The position numbers and the translations under genes are program-made. Shown here piece by piece: positions 1-8,750 of a stretch of DNA of 64,000 nt. The notes beneath the pieces were generated by a model. It did not search any database. It saw only the letters and a program-made list of their open reading frames with translations, and was not told the DNA's origin. Each line of letters begins with the position of its first letter. Within the stretch, counting starts at the first letter, position 1. This DNA is from JAUVKT01 sp036350795 (lineage in GTDB: Bacteria; Bacteroidota; Bacteroidia; Bacteroidales; VadinHA17). The DNA lies in NCBI GenBank assembly GCA_036350795.1, contig JAZBNV010000100.1, forward strand, positions 1 through 64,000, in the 5' to 3' direction.

Positions 1-13
1 AAGGTGATTTGTA

Positions 14-1255
14 CTATTTTGTATAATCCACCAGTTCTTTCGGATAGAGTTCGTTATCCAGTTTATGTTTTATTTCCTTAAAAGCTTTTACCGTGTAATC
101 CACATCCTCAAGGGTATGCATGGCAGTGGGTATAAGTCTGAGCATAATAACATCACGTGGCACCACAGGGTATATTACTATTGAGCAGAAAATATTGTAA
201 TTTGCTCTCAGGTCATATGTTACCTGTGTTGCTTCTGTTACACCACCTTTAAGGAATACGGGTGTAACCGGCGATTCAGTATTTCCAAGATTGAGTCCCG
301 CTTCCCTGAGTCCGCTTTGCAGTGCATCTACTATTGTCCAAAGTTTTTCCTTGTATTCAGGATTATCCCTTAGTAATTCCAGCCTTTTTATGGCACCTAT
401 TGTCATTGCCATGGGAAGTGACTTGGCATAAATCTGCGATCTTAAATTAAACCTGAGGTAATCGATAACATCCCGGGTGCTTGCCACAAAACCACCTATA
501 CCAGCCATTGACTTGGCAAAGGTTGCAAAGTAAACATCAATCTCATCCTGTACTCCGTAATGTTCTCCTGTTCCAGCACCTGTTGCACCCATGGTTCCAA
601 ATCCGTGTGCATCATCAACAAGCAGCCTGAACTTAAATCTTTCTTTTAGCTTAACTATTTCATGTATATGACCGAGGTCTCCGGCCATACCAAATACTCC
701 CTCCGTAATAACAAGTATTCCGCCACCACTTTTCTCTGTGAGTTTTTGAGCCCGGCAGAGTTGTTTTTCGCAGTTTTCAATATCATTATGAGGGAATACA
801 AACCTTTTGCCCATGTGCAGGCGCAGGCCGTCCATTATACATGCATGTGATTCAGAGTCGTAAACAATAACATCGTGCCTGTCAACAAGAGCATCAATTA
901 TCGATACCATGCCCTGGTAGCCATAGTTTAGAAGGTATGCAGCTTCTTTTTTTACAAACTCAGCTGCCATACTTTCAAATTTTTCGTGCATTGTTGTTTG
1001 CCCTGACATCATCCTGGCTCCCATAGGGTAGGCCATTCCATACTTTGCAGCTGCTTCGCTGTCGATCTTTTTTATCTCGGGGTCGTTGGCCAGTCCGAGA
1101 TAATTATTAAGGCTCCAGGTCAGTACTTCCTTGCCCTGGAATTTCATTCTCGGGTGTATTTCCCCTTCCAGTTTCGGGAAGAAAAAATATCCGTCTCCTG
1201 CATGCTGGTACTTACCGAGTTCTCCCCGGTTAGTCCTTATCTTTTCAAATAGGTC
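14..1255 (-). CDS. alpha-oxoamine synthase family PLP enzyme (serine palmitoyltransferase/KBL-like)
   Basis: Fold-type I PLP enzyme of the alpha-oxoamine synthase family, which condenses an amino acid with an acyl thioester and releases CO2. Seen: the PLP-contacting DDAHGFG motif and the Schiff-base lysine in TFAKSMAGIGGF (about K248 in this numbering), plus the SHACIMDG segment. Length 413 residues fits the family. The reading frame is open upstream to a GTG at 1288, but a promoter -7 element sits on that GTG, so I chose the GTG at 1255 (protein begins with DLFEKIR), which also matches my recollection of Bacteroidota homologues. The substrate cannot be read from sequence: sphingolipid (serine), sulfonolipid (cysteate) or 2-amino-3-ketobutyrate roles are all possible. 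It stands alone, divergent from bamD. Confidence 0.8.
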   Translation of the reverse strand, partial: DLFEKIRTNRGELGKYQHAGDGYFFFPKLEGEIHPRMKFQGKEVLTWSLNNYLGLANDPEIKKIDSEAAAKYGMAYPMGARMMSGQTTMHEKFESMAAEFVKKEAAYLLNYGYQGMVSIIDALVDRHDVIVYDSESHACIMDGLRLHMGKRFVFPHNDIENCEKQLCRAQKLTEKSGGGILVITEGVFGMAGDLGHIHEIVKLKERFKFRLLVDDAHGFGTMGATGAGTGEHYGVQDEIDVYFATFAKSMAGIGGFVASTRDVIDYLRFNLRSQIYAKSLPMAMTIGAIKRLELLRDNPEYKEKLWTIVDALQSGLREAGLNLGNTESPVTPVFLKGGVTEATQVTYDLRANYNIFCSIVIYPVVPRDVIMLRLIPTAMHTLEDVDYTVKAFKEIKHKLDNELYPKELVDYTK

Positions 1256-1287
1256 CACTTGATTGGTGTTTTTAGTTAAAGCTGGCA

Positions 1288-1317
1288 CAAAATTAGCTAT
1301 ATGAAGATTAAAGCAAA
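1288..1317 (-). promoter_or_regulatory. Bacteroidota-type promoter of the alpha-oxoamine synthase gene
   Basis: On the minus strand TTTG lies at 1317-1314 and TAATTTTG at 1295-1288, separated by exactly 18 nt. This matches the -33/-7 pattern of Bacteroidota housekeeping promoters. Transcription would start near 1281, which excludes the GTG at 1288 as start codon and supports 1255. Confidence 0.6.
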
Positions 1318-1424
1318 TACCTATTTATACCTATTTATACTTATTCTGCTCTAAACACTTAGAGTCAGAAAAAATAAATCTGGAATTTGTTCGTTAATCA
1401 TCACGTTAATAAGAAATATTTGAC

Positions 1425-1432
1425 TAATTTTG
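1425..1432 (+). promoter_or_regulatory. -7 promoter element upstream of bamD
   Basis: TAATTTTG matches TAnnTTTG and ends 16 nt before the bamD ATG. No TTTG is seen at the expected -33 distance, so this is a partial match only. Confidence 0.35.
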
Positions 1433-1448
1433 CCCAACATTTTTTGAT

Positions 1449-2249
1449 ATGAGATTTGGACTATATATATCGCTGATTATTGCATTGTTAGCTGCTTCCT
1501 GTGGCGAATATGAGAAGATACTTAAGAGTACCGATTATGAATTGAAAAGGGCCAAGGCTCTTGAATACTTTGAGGAAGGGAGATATATTCGTGCTACTGA
1601 GCTCCTTACGCAGGTACTGCCAAGATACCGGGCAACCGGCGAGGCTGAGGAACTTACATGGGTAAGTGCCCAGTGTTACTATAATGTTCGTGATTATATG
1701 GCTGCAGGTGCTGCCTATAAAAACTTCTATGAGGGTTATCCTTATAATGAACATGCCGAGGAAGCTGCTTTTATGACTGCATATTGTGATTACCTGATGG
1801 CCCCCCGACCTGAACTGGATCAGTCGTATACACTGGCTGCCATAGAAGGATTTGAATATTTTAAGCGTCGTTTTCCTGCAAGTGAGAAGATAGATGAGGC
1901 TAATAGTATTATAGCATCATGTGAAGATAAACTTGTTGAGAAATCATACCTGAGTGCCAAATTGTATTTTGATATGAAGCGCTACAGGGCAGCAATAGTG
2001 GCCCTTCAGAATAGTATAAAAGAATATCCTGAAACAAAATTCAGGGAAGAACTGTTATTCCTGAAGCTGGAATCAACATACCAGTTTGCCCAACGTTCAG
2101 TGCCTGAGAAGAAAAGGGAGAGGTACCAGGATACCCTGGATGAGTATTATTCATATATTGAAGAATTTCCTGATACTCAGTTTGAGAAGGAGGTTGATCG
2201 TATACACAGGGCTACAGCAGCTTACCTGAATGTTGAAATTACTAATTAG
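1449..2249 (+). CDS. bamD: outer membrane assembly lipoprotein BamD
   Basis: Lipoprotein subunit of the BAM complex that inserts beta-barrel proteins into the outer membrane; acts at the periplasmic face of that membrane. Seen: a lipoprotein signal with LAASC and lipidation cysteine C18, followed by five or so TPR-like helical pairs (for example RAKALEYFEEGRYIRATEL and SAKLYFDMKRYRAAIVAL). Length of 266 residues is normal for the family. It heads a run of plus-strand genes (omega-like subunit, coaBC, porD, recN), an order common in Bacteroidota from my knowledge. No oddities. Confidence 0.9.
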   Translation: MRFGLYISLIIALLAASCGEYEKILKSTDYELKRAKALEYFEEGRYIRATELLTQVLPRYRATGEAEELTWVSAQCYYNVRDYMAAGAAYKNFYEGYPYNEHAEEAAFMTAYCDYLMAPRPELDQSYTLAAIEGFEYFKRRFPASEKIDEANSIIASCEDKLVEKSYLSAKLYFDMKRYRAAIVALQNSIKEYPETKFREELLFLKLESTYQFAQRSVPEKKRERYQDTLDEYYSYIEEFPDTQFEKEVDRIHRATAAYLNVEITN

Positions 2250-2271
2250 ATTGATAATTATTTGATATAAG

Positions 2272-2613
2272 ATGGATTATAGAAAAACAAACGCACCCAC
2301 GACGACAGTTACACGGGATCGTCAGGACCTGGTAAAAGGGGATGCTAATATCTATGAAACAGTTATTGTTTGCGCAAGAAGGGCAAACCAGATAAGTGTT
2401 GAAATGAAGCAGGAACTGAATTCCAAACTGGAGGAATTTGCATCCTATACCGATAACCTTGAGGAAGTGTTTGAAAACAGGGAGCAGATTGAGATATCAA
2501 GGTTTTACGAGAGGCTGCCAAAGCCTTCCCTGATTGCTCTGCAGGAGTATGAGGAGGATAATATCTATTACCGGCGTCCCGAGGAAACGGAAGAGCCTGG
2601 TGAGAGCGAATAG
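2272..2613 (+). CDS. rpoZ: RNA polymerase omega-like subunit (Bacteroidota Rpb6/RpoZ type)
   Basis: Small acidic 113-residue protein. The segment around residues 25-60 (GDANIYETVIVCARRANQIS) corresponds to the conserved omega/Rpb6 core in which the chain folds over the tail of the beta-prime subunit and helps assembly of RNA polymerase. The C-terminus is a highly acidic tail. Bacteroidota omega proteins are divergent and are usually found directly between bamD and coaBC, as here (22 nt after bamD, 5 nt before coaBC), so context strengthens a weak sequence match. The call rests on that motif and synteny rather than on a full-length comparison. Confidence 0.75.
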   Translation: MDYRKTNAPTTTVTRDRQDLVKGDANIYETVIVCARRANQISVEMKQELNSKLEEFASYTDNLEEVFENREQIEISRFYERLPKPSLIALQEYEEDNIYYRRPEETEEPGESE

Positions 2614-2618
2614 CTCGT

Positions 2619-3821
2619 ATGCTTAAAGGAAAAAAAATAATTCTTGGAATAAGCGGAGGCATTGCTGCTTATAAGTCAGCGATAATTGTACGCCTGCTTG
2701 TTAAAGAAGGTGCCGAGGTCAAAGTAATAATGACACCCCTTGCAAAAGAGTTTATTACACCTTTAACTCTTGCCACACTATCCAGGAACCCTATACTTGT
2801 AGATTTCTTTGACCCTGAAAACGGAAGCTGGAACAGTCATGTTGACCTGGGTTTATGGGCCGATGCCCTGTTAATTGCCCCTGCTACCGCGAACACAATG
2901 GCCAGGATGGCAGGCGGAATAGCAGATAACCTCCTGCTTACAACTTATCTGTCTGCCCGCTCACCTGTATTTGCAGCACCTTCAATGGATCTTGATATGT
3001 TTAAGCATCCTGCCACGCAGCAGAATATTAAAACCCTTGAGGGCAGGGGTGTGCATATTATTGATGCTGAAAGCGGCGAACTGGCAAGCGGACTGGAAGG
3101 AAAAGGAAGGATGGCCGAGCCTGAGAATATCGTAAAATACCTTAAGGACTACTTCTCAAAAAAAAAAACCTCGGTTCTAAAGGGTAAGAAGATACTGGTC
3201 AACGCCGGACCTACATATGAAAGTATCGATCCTGTAAGGTTTGTTGGCAACTATTCAAGCGGCAAAATGGGGATTAGCATTGCTGATGAGGCAGCCGACC
3301 GTGGAGCTGATGTAACCCTTGTGCTTGGACCTGTGTCTGTTTTTCCGAAAAATAAATCTGTTAAAATAATAAAGGTTGTTTCTGCCTCTGAGATGGCTGA
3401 TGCATGCAGGGAAAACTTTGGTGCTGCCGACATAGGGATTCTGTCTGCAGCTGTTGCTGATTTTACCCCGCTTAAGCCTGCAGAGCAAAAAATAAAGAAA
3501 GCGAAAGATAAGCTTACCATTGAACTTACTGCAACCGAAGATATAGCATCGAGCCTGGGTAATATGAAAAAACCTGCCCAGATACTTATTGGCTTTGCAC
3601 TCGAAACAGAAAATGAAATCGATAATGCAAATGCAAAATTGTTCAGCAAAAACCTTGATTTAATTGTACTTAATACCCTGAGGGATCAGGGTGCCGGCTT
3701 TGGTGTTGATACAAATAAGGTTACTATTATTGACCGAAGCAATAATATTGATAAATTTGAGTTAAAATCAAAAGCAGAAGTAGCAAAGGATATTTTAAAT
3801 AAAACAGAGTCTTTGCTATAG
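2619..3821 (+). CDS. coaBC: bifunctional phosphopantothenoylcysteine decarboxylase / phosphopantothenate-cysteine ligase
   Basis: Catalyses two successive steps of coenzyme A synthesis: joining of cysteine to 4'-phosphopantothenate (CoaB, about residues 185-400) and decarboxylation (CoaC flavoprotein, about residues 1-180). Seen: the flavin-binding start GISGGIAAYK, catalytic-type histidine H74 (SHVDLG), and the CoaB start ILVNAGPTYESIDPVRF. Odd: the CoaC motif that is PAMN in E. coli reads PSMD here, and the proton-donating cysteine of the ACGDIG-type flap is a serine (LASGLEGKGRM). I believe this is usual for Bacteroidota but cannot confirm it here. Its stop codon overlaps the open frame of the next gene. 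Confidence 0.92.
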   Translation: MLKGKKIILGISGGIAAYKSAIIVRLLVKEGAEVKVIMTPLAKEFITPLTLATLSRNPILVDFFDPENGSWNSHVDLGLWADALLIAPATANTMARMAGGIADNLLLTTYLSARSPVFAAPSMDLDMFKHPATQQNIKTLEGRGVHIIDAESGELASGLEGKGRMAEPENIVKYLKDYFSKKKTSVLKGKKILVNAGPTYESIDPVRFVGNYSSGKMGISIADEAADRGADVTLVLGPVSVFPKNKSVKIIKVVSASEMADACRENFGAADIGILSAAVADFTPLKPAEQKIKKAKDKLTIELTATEDIASSLGNMKKPAQILIGFALETENEIDNANAKLFSKNLDLIVLNTLRDQGAGFGVDTNKVTIIDRSNNIDKFELKSKAEVAKDILNKTESLL

Positions 3822-3832
3822 TGTGTACAGCA

Positions 3833-4759
3833 ATGAGTATGAGGCTAAAAAACTACATTCTTCTATTAACAATAATCACAGCAGGAGCCTTCAGGGTGGC
3901 AGCCCAGGAACTTAATTGCAGTGTACAGGTATCGGCCCAGAGAATCCAGGGATCAAACAGGGAAGTCTTCCAGGAAATGCAGAAGGCGCTGTATGAGTTT
4001 ATGAATAACACGGGTTGGACCAACCATGTATACAGCTACAGTGAACGTATTGACTGCAATATACTGATTAACCTTACCGAGCAGCTGTCAGCAGATGAAT
4101 TCAGGGGAACCTTGCAGATACAGGCCAGGCGTCCGGTATACAACACCACCTATAATACCACAATGCTTAACTTCGTGGATAATAATTTCCAGTTTCGCTA
4201 CGTACAGTTTGAGCCACTTGAATTCGATGCGCAGGTACACAGATCGAACCTTGTATCCGTACTGGCATATTATGCCTACCTTATTATCGGCTTTGATTAC
4301 GACTCTTTCTCCCCGCTGGGAGGAACAGAATTTTTTGAGATGTCTGAAAGAATTGTCAATAATGCCCAGAATGCACCGGTTCCTGGCTGGAAGCCCTACG
4401 ATGGCTCAAGAAACAGGAACAGGTACTGGCTGGTAAAGAATATCCTTGACAGGGAATATTCAAACGTAAGGCAGTTTGTTTATGATTACCATATAAAGGG
4501 AATGGACGTTCTGGAGTCGAGAACTCCGGAGGCAAGGGCCGGAATAGTAGAAGCACTCAGAACACTTCAGGAGGTATATCGCAGAAGGCCTGATCCTTTT
4601 ATGTACTACCTGATGATTGTGCTGGAAGCAAAATCTGAAGAGATTATTAATATCTTTAGCGAGGCATTTCCGGAAGAGAGGAGCAGGGTTGTGGAGATTC
4701 TGACCGAAATAGACCCGGCAAACAAGTCAAAGTATGAAAAGATAATGCAAAACAGGTAA
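3833..4759 (+). CDS. porD: DUF4835 family protein, PorD-like type IX secretion component
   Basis: Periplasmic protein of 308 residues with a clear signal peptide (MRLKNYILLLTIITAGAF, likely cleaved after VAAQ). After it come the DUF4835 hallmarks LNCSVQVSAQRIQGSNREVF and YYAYLIIGFDYDSFSP. Members of this family are annotated as PorD, a component linked to the type IX secretion system of Bacteroidota, and are typically encoded between coaBC and recN, exactly as here. The frame runs back to a GTG at 3821 overlapping the coaBC stop; the ATG at 3833 (or 3839) gives a more normal signal peptide. The exact biochemical role is not known to me. Confidence 0.75.
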   Translation: MSMRLKNYILLLTIITAGAFRVAAQELNCSVQVSAQRIQGSNREVFQEMQKALYEFMNNTGWTNHVYSYSERIDCNILINLTEQLSADEFRGTLQIQARRPVYNTTYNTTMLNFVDNNFQFRYVQFEPLEFDAQVHRSNLVSVLAYYAYLIIGFDYDSFSPLGGTEFFEMSERIVNNAQNAPVPGWKPYDGSRNRNRYWLVKNILDREYSNVRQFVYDYHIKGMDVLESRTPEARAGIVEALRTLQEVYRRRPDPFMYYLMIVLEAKSEEIINIFSEAFPEERSRVVEILTEIDPANKSKYEKIMQNR

Positions 4760-4768
4760 GCCTGCCCT

Positions 4769-6427
4769 ATGCTGAAGAAACTTTACGTAAAGAACTACGC
4801 CCTGATAAAGGAGATGGAACTCGATTTTGATCGCGGCCTGACAATAATTACGGGTGAAACAGGAGCCGGCAAATCAATCCTGCTGGGCGCCCTGGGCCTG
4901 GTACTCGGACAGAGGGCCGATACCGGCGTACTTCTTGACAGAAAAAGCAAATGCGTGGTTGAAGGTGTCTTCAGTATTGAAGGTGAAGCCTATATCGATT
5001 TCTTTGAGCAAAATGATCTTGACTTTTCCGCTATATGCCTGATGCGAAGAGAGATATCAAATACCGGGCGCTCAAGAGCTTTTATCAATGATACTCCAGT
5101 TACCCTTGATCTTATGAAGGAGCTTGGGACATGGATGCTCGATATCCATTCGCAGCACCAGACACTTATGCTGGGTAAGAAGCAGTTTCAACTGGCGGTT
5201 CTGGACTCATTCGCCGGGCATAATGGTCTTTTGTCTGCATATTCAGGTGTTTACCATGAGTTCAGGAAGCTTGAGAATGAATACCTGGAGTTAAAACTAA
5301 GAATGGACAGGGATAAAGAAGAACTGGAGTATTATAATCACCAGTTAATGAAACTTGATGAGGTGAAATTGCAGGCAGGAGAGGAAGCTGAAGCAGAGAA
5401 GGAAAGAAATCTTCTTCTGAATGCAAGTGAGGTAAGGGAAGCGCTTGCTGCTCTGAGCGCAATTATCTCTGGAGATGAGGATTCTGTTATTCTAAGGCTT
5501 AACGAGGTAAAGAAGAGAATAGAAAGGATTACTGAATTCCTTCCCGAAAGTTCTGAATATATAGAGCGTCTTCAGAGTTCGGTAATCGAGCTAAATGACC
5601 TTGCAAACGAGGTTGAAAGAAAACATGGATTAATAGAGTCTGATCCCGGCCGGCTGGAATACCTTAATTCCAGGCTGGATACGATATTTGGCCTGATGCA
5701 GCGGCACAGGGTGGAATCTGTATCAGATCTTATCAGTATAAGAGAGAGCCTGCGGCAGAAAGTGAATGAAATAATCCTGAGTGACGATAAGCTGGAAGCC
5801 ATGGATGAGAGAATTCACGACCTGAAGAAACAACTTGCTGCCGGCGCCAGGGAAATTTCAGAAAACAGGAAAAGAGTCTCTGAAACCCTGGAATCAAGAA
5901 TGGGCGAGCTCCTGAAGTCCCTGGGTATGCCAAATGGTCGGTTTGCGGTTTCAATAAAGACACTTAACGACTTCAGCTCAAGCGGTCTGGATTATGTTGA
6001 TTTCCTGTTCAGCGCAAATAAACAGGTAGCTCCCGAAAACCTTAACAGGGTTGCATCAGGCGGAGAACTGTCGAGGGTGATGCTTAGCCTGAAATCTTTA
6101 CTTACAGATAACAGTAAGCTGCCAACAATATTTTTTGACGAAATTGACTCAGGAGTGAGTGGTGAAGTTGCCACAAAGGTAGGAGAGATACTTGCAGCTA
6201 TGGGGGCAAAAATGCAGGTAATAAATATTACTCACCTGCCGCAGGTGGCAGCCCATGGTAATATGCACTATCATGTCTATAAAGAAGAGTCAGGTGATTC
6301 AACCATTACCCATATTAAGTTGTTAGATAAGAAACAAAGGCTAAACGAGATTGCAAGACTCCTGAGTGGAAATGAAATAACTGATGCCTCATTACAGAAT
6401 GCAAGGGAGCTTATAAATGGTGCTTAG
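4769..6427 (+). CDS. recN: DNA repair protein RecN
   Basis: SMC-like ATPase that acts early in double-strand break repair, gathering DNA ends. Seen: Walker A motif ITGETGAGKSILL near residue 30, the SQHQ element after it, long coiled-coil arms from about residue 150 to 370, the ABC signature ASGGELSR near 430, and Walker B FFDEIDSGVSG near 455. Length of 552 residues is normal. It starts 9 nt after porD and is followed by fabI, so it is probably part of the bamD-led transcript. Confidence 0.95.
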   Translation: MLKKLYVKNYALIKEMELDFDRGLTIITGETGAGKSILLGALGLVLGQRADTGVLLDRKSKCVVEGVFSIEGEAYIDFFEQNDLDFSAICLMRREISNTGRSRAFINDTPVTLDLMKELGTWMLDIHSQHQTLMLGKKQFQLAVLDSFAGHNGLLSAYSGVYHEFRKLENEYLELKLRMDRDKEELEYYNHQLMKLDEVKLQAGEEAEAEKERNLLLNASEVREALAALSAIISGDEDSVILRLNEVKKRIERITEFLPESSEYIERLQSSVIELNDLANEVERKHGLIESDPGRLEYLNSRLDTIFGLMQRHRVESVSDLISIRESLRQKVNEIILSDDKLEAMDERIHDLKKQLAAGAREISENRKRVSETLESRMGELLKSLGMPNGRFAVSIKTLNDFSSSGLDYVDFLFSANKQVAPENLNRVASGGELSRVMLSLKSLLTDNSKLPTIFFDEIDSGVSGEVATKVGEILAAMGAKMQVINITHLPQVAAHGNMHYHVYKEESGDSTITHIKLLDKKQRLNEIARLLSGNEITDASLQNARELINGA

Positions 6428-6467
6428 CCATCTGAAACTTAAATACTGAAAATAAAAACAATCAATC

Positions 6468-7298
6468 ATGGTTAAAGATCTGTTAAAAGGTAAGAAGGGG
6501 ATTATCTTTGGTGCCCTTAATGATAAATCCATTGCCTGGAAGGTAGCGGAGAAAGCTTTTGAGCAGGGGGCGGAGTTTACCCTCACAAATACAGCAATGG
6601 CCCTGAGAATGGGTACAATTGATGAGCTGGCCAAAAAAACAAAGAGCCTTGTTATTGCCGGCGACGCAACAAACCAGGATGATATTAAAATGATTTTTGA
6701 GAAATCGATGGAACATTTTGGTGCTAAGGTGGATTTTGTTCTTCACTCAATAGGCATGTCTCCGAATGTAAGAAAGGGAATTCCATATACAGACATGAAT
6801 TACCCCAACTTCAGCAAAACTCTCGAAATATCTGCCTTAAGTTTCCACCGTATATTGCAGGTAGCCTACCATATGGATGCCATAAATGAGTGGGGATCTG
6901 TGGTAGCACTTACCTATGTTGCAGCACAACGTACCCTTGCAGGTTATAACGATATGGGAGATGCCAAGGCCCTGCTCGAATCTATAGCCCGGAGTTTTGG
7001 TTATGTATACGGCAGAGATAAAAAGGTAAGAATAAATACTGTATCACAGTCACCAACGCCAACTACGGCAGGCAGCGGGGTGAAAGGTATAGACACCCTC
7101 CTGGATTTCTCTGAAAGAATGTCACCACTGGGTAATGCAACAGCTGAAGAGGCAGGTAATTATGTATGCCTGCTTTTCTCCGATCTTACACGAAAAGTAA
7201 CGATGCAGAACCTGTTTCATGACGGAGGCTTCTCAAGTATGGGTATGAGTAACCAGGCAATAGAACAGTATAATAAAAGCTTCGAGCCCTGCGATTAG
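6468..7298 (+). CDS. fabI: enoyl-[acyl-carrier-protein] reductase (NADH), FabI type
   Basis: Short-chain dehydrogenase that carries out the last reduction in each cycle of type II fatty acid elongation. Seen: the nucleotide-binding start GIIFGALNDKSIAW, and the FabI active-site pattern Y150, Y160, K167 (spacing identical to the Y-x9-Y-x6-K of E. coli FabI). The LHSIGMSP segment is the usual LVHSIAFAP position. Length 276 residues is slightly above the E. coli enzyme. Separated from recN by 40 nt and followed by a terminator hairpin, so it likely ends the run that begins at bamD. Confidence 0.93.
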   Translation: MVKDLLKGKKGIIFGALNDKSIAWKVAEKAFEQGAEFTLTNTAMALRMGTIDELAKKTKSLVIAGDATNQDDIKMIFEKSMEHFGAKVDFVLHSIGMSPNVRKGIPYTDMNYPNFSKTLEISALSFHRILQVAYHMDAINEWGSVVALTYVAAQRTLAGYNDMGDAKALLESIARSFGYVYGRDKKVRINTVSQSPTPTTAGSGVKGIDTLLDFSERMSPLGNATAEEAGNYVCLLFSDLTRKVTMQNLFHDGGFSSMGMSNQAIEQYNKSFEPCD

Positions 7299-7373
7299 GA
7301 CAAGGTACTTCTGCTTACAGGTTTAAGCGCAGTGGTACCTCTGACTTTATAAGTATAAATACTTATTTTTCAG

Positions 7374-7400
7374 CGACTTTCCTTCCGTGAAAGTCGTTTT
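7374..7400 (+). terminator. intrinsic terminator after fabI
   Basis: CGACTTTC (7374-7381) pairs with GAAAGTCG (7389-7396) across a 7-nt loop and is followed by TTTTGTTTT. It lies 76 nt after the fabI stop. Confidence 0.7.
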
Positions 7401-7404
7401 GTTT

Positions 7405-7425
7405 TATATTTGGTTAGTTAACCAA
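7405..7425 (+). promoter_or_regulatory. promoter -7 element overlapped by a 16-nt palindrome, before the DUF819 gene
   Basis: TATATTTG at 7405-7412 is a perfect TAnnTTTG element. Overlapping its end is the inverted repeat TTGGTTA-GT-TAACCAA (7410-7425). The palindrome covers the expected transcription start, so it is a candidate operator. No good -33 element is visible. Confidence 0.4.
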
Positions 7426-7435
7426 TCACTCAGCT

Positions 7436-8704
7436 ATGGTAAAGATTGTAATTCTTATCCTGTTTTATTTATTCTTCCCGCTGGTTATAATATGGCTTTG
7501 TAAAAAGTGGAGTCTTTTTGCCCGGCTTGGTTCTATAGTTATTGCCTATGCTTTTGGATTGATACTTGGTAATACAGGTATACTTTCACTGGGAAGCAGC
7601 GACTATTTAATATTGAAAGAAGGAAGGAATTATATTCCCTCTGCCGAGATTGAGCTCTTGTATGAACAGGGTAAAATAAGCGATGATGATCTTTTTTCGA
7701 ATCGCATTGCCACTACCCAGGACCTTATTACAACAATAGTAATACCACTTGCACTGCCCCTGCTATTGTTTTCGTTAAATATACGCAGATGGCTTAAATA
7801 TGCCGGAGTGGGATTCTTATCTATGACACTCGCCCTTATTTCTGTGGTGATAATTGTTTTTGCATCATATTTTATTTTCAGGGATAAGATTCCTGATAGC
7901 GGCAAGGTGGCCGGTATGCTTATAGGTATATATACCGGAGGCACTCCCAATGTGGCTGCAATTAAAACAGCACTGGGGGTCGATAGTAACCTTTTTATTA
8001 TGACCCATACAAGCGACCTTGTTATAGGTGCAATAACAATTATCTTCTTTATTACACTCGGGCCGAAAGTATTTTCATTGTTCCTTCCAAAGTTCAGGTT
8101 TAAGGTGAACGGTGGAAGTAACGATGCACTTATTGAGGAAGCAAAAAGTATGGAAGACTACAGCCTGATACTGAAGGGCGAAAGACCACTTCTGAATATT
8201 CTTGCTTCTGTGGGTCTTACTATCCTGATATTTGGAATATCCGGAGGAGTAGCCATGCTTTTCCCATCATCATTCCTGATGATGATAGTTATCCTGGGCA
8301 TTACAACCCTGGGAATTGGTGCTTCTCTTATACCGCGTGTAAACAGGCTTAAAGGCACATTCCAGATGGGCATGTACCTTATCTTAATATTTTCTCTTGT
8401 AGTAGCTTCAATGGCTGATCTTACAAAGATGCTGAGTGCTGAATACCTGAATGTTACAATGATGGTAGCTTTTGTTGTATTCGGCAGTCTGATATTGCAT
8501 CTTATACTTGCGGCTATTTTCAAGGTGAATGTGGATGATTTCCTTATTACCACAACTGCACTGGTTTACTCACCTCCCTTTGTTCCTGTGGTAGCCGGTG
8601 CCCTTAAGAACAAGGAGATAATAATAACGGGCTTAACCGTTGGTATTATTGGTTATGCAATCGGTAATTATATCGGCATCTTTATCGGGCAGATACTGGG
8701 GTAG
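7436..8704 (+). CDS. DUF819 family integral membrane protein
   Basis: Polytopic inner-membrane protein of 422 residues with about ten hydrophobic segments, and a hydrophilic stretch near residues 218-245 (GGSNDALIEEAKSMEDYSLI). The motif GTPNVAAIKTALG near residue 165 and the late YSPPFVPVVAGALKN match the DUF819 (YjcL-like) family, as I recall it. Such proteins resemble secondary transporters, but no substrate is established to my knowledge. It is a single gene with its own promoter and a possible operator, between the fabI terminator and the convergent barrel gene, so nothing nearby hints at a substrate. Confidence 0.75.
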   Translation: MVKIVILILFYLFFPLVIIWLCKKWSLFARLGSIVIAYAFGLILGNTGILSLGSSDYLILKEGRNYIPSAEIELLYEQGKISDDDLFSNRIATTQDLITTIVIPLALPLLLFSLNIRRWLKYAGVGFLSMTLALISVVIIVFASYFIFRDKIPDSGKVAGMLIGIYTGGTPNVAAIKTALGVDSNLFIMTHTSDLVIGAITIIFFITLGPKVFSLFLPKFRFKVNGGSNDALIEEAKSMEDYSLILKGERPLLNILASVGLTILIFGISGGVAMLFPSSFLMMIVILGITTLGIGASLIPRVNRLKGTFQMGMYLILIFSLVVASMADLTKMLSAEYLNVTMMVAFVVFGSLILHLILAAIFKVNVDDFLITTTALVYSPPFVPVVAGALKNKEIIITGLTVGIIGYAIGNYIGIFIGQILG

Positions 8705-8750
8705 GGGAGCCCGTAGATATGGTGTCACTTGTTTTGCATCTGCCAGTATT

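Noticed and set aside
1488..1754. Open frames antisense to bamD and to most other genes
   Set aside because: They overlap strongly supported genes, lack recognisable domains and have no promoter or sensible start; they are shadows of the real frames.
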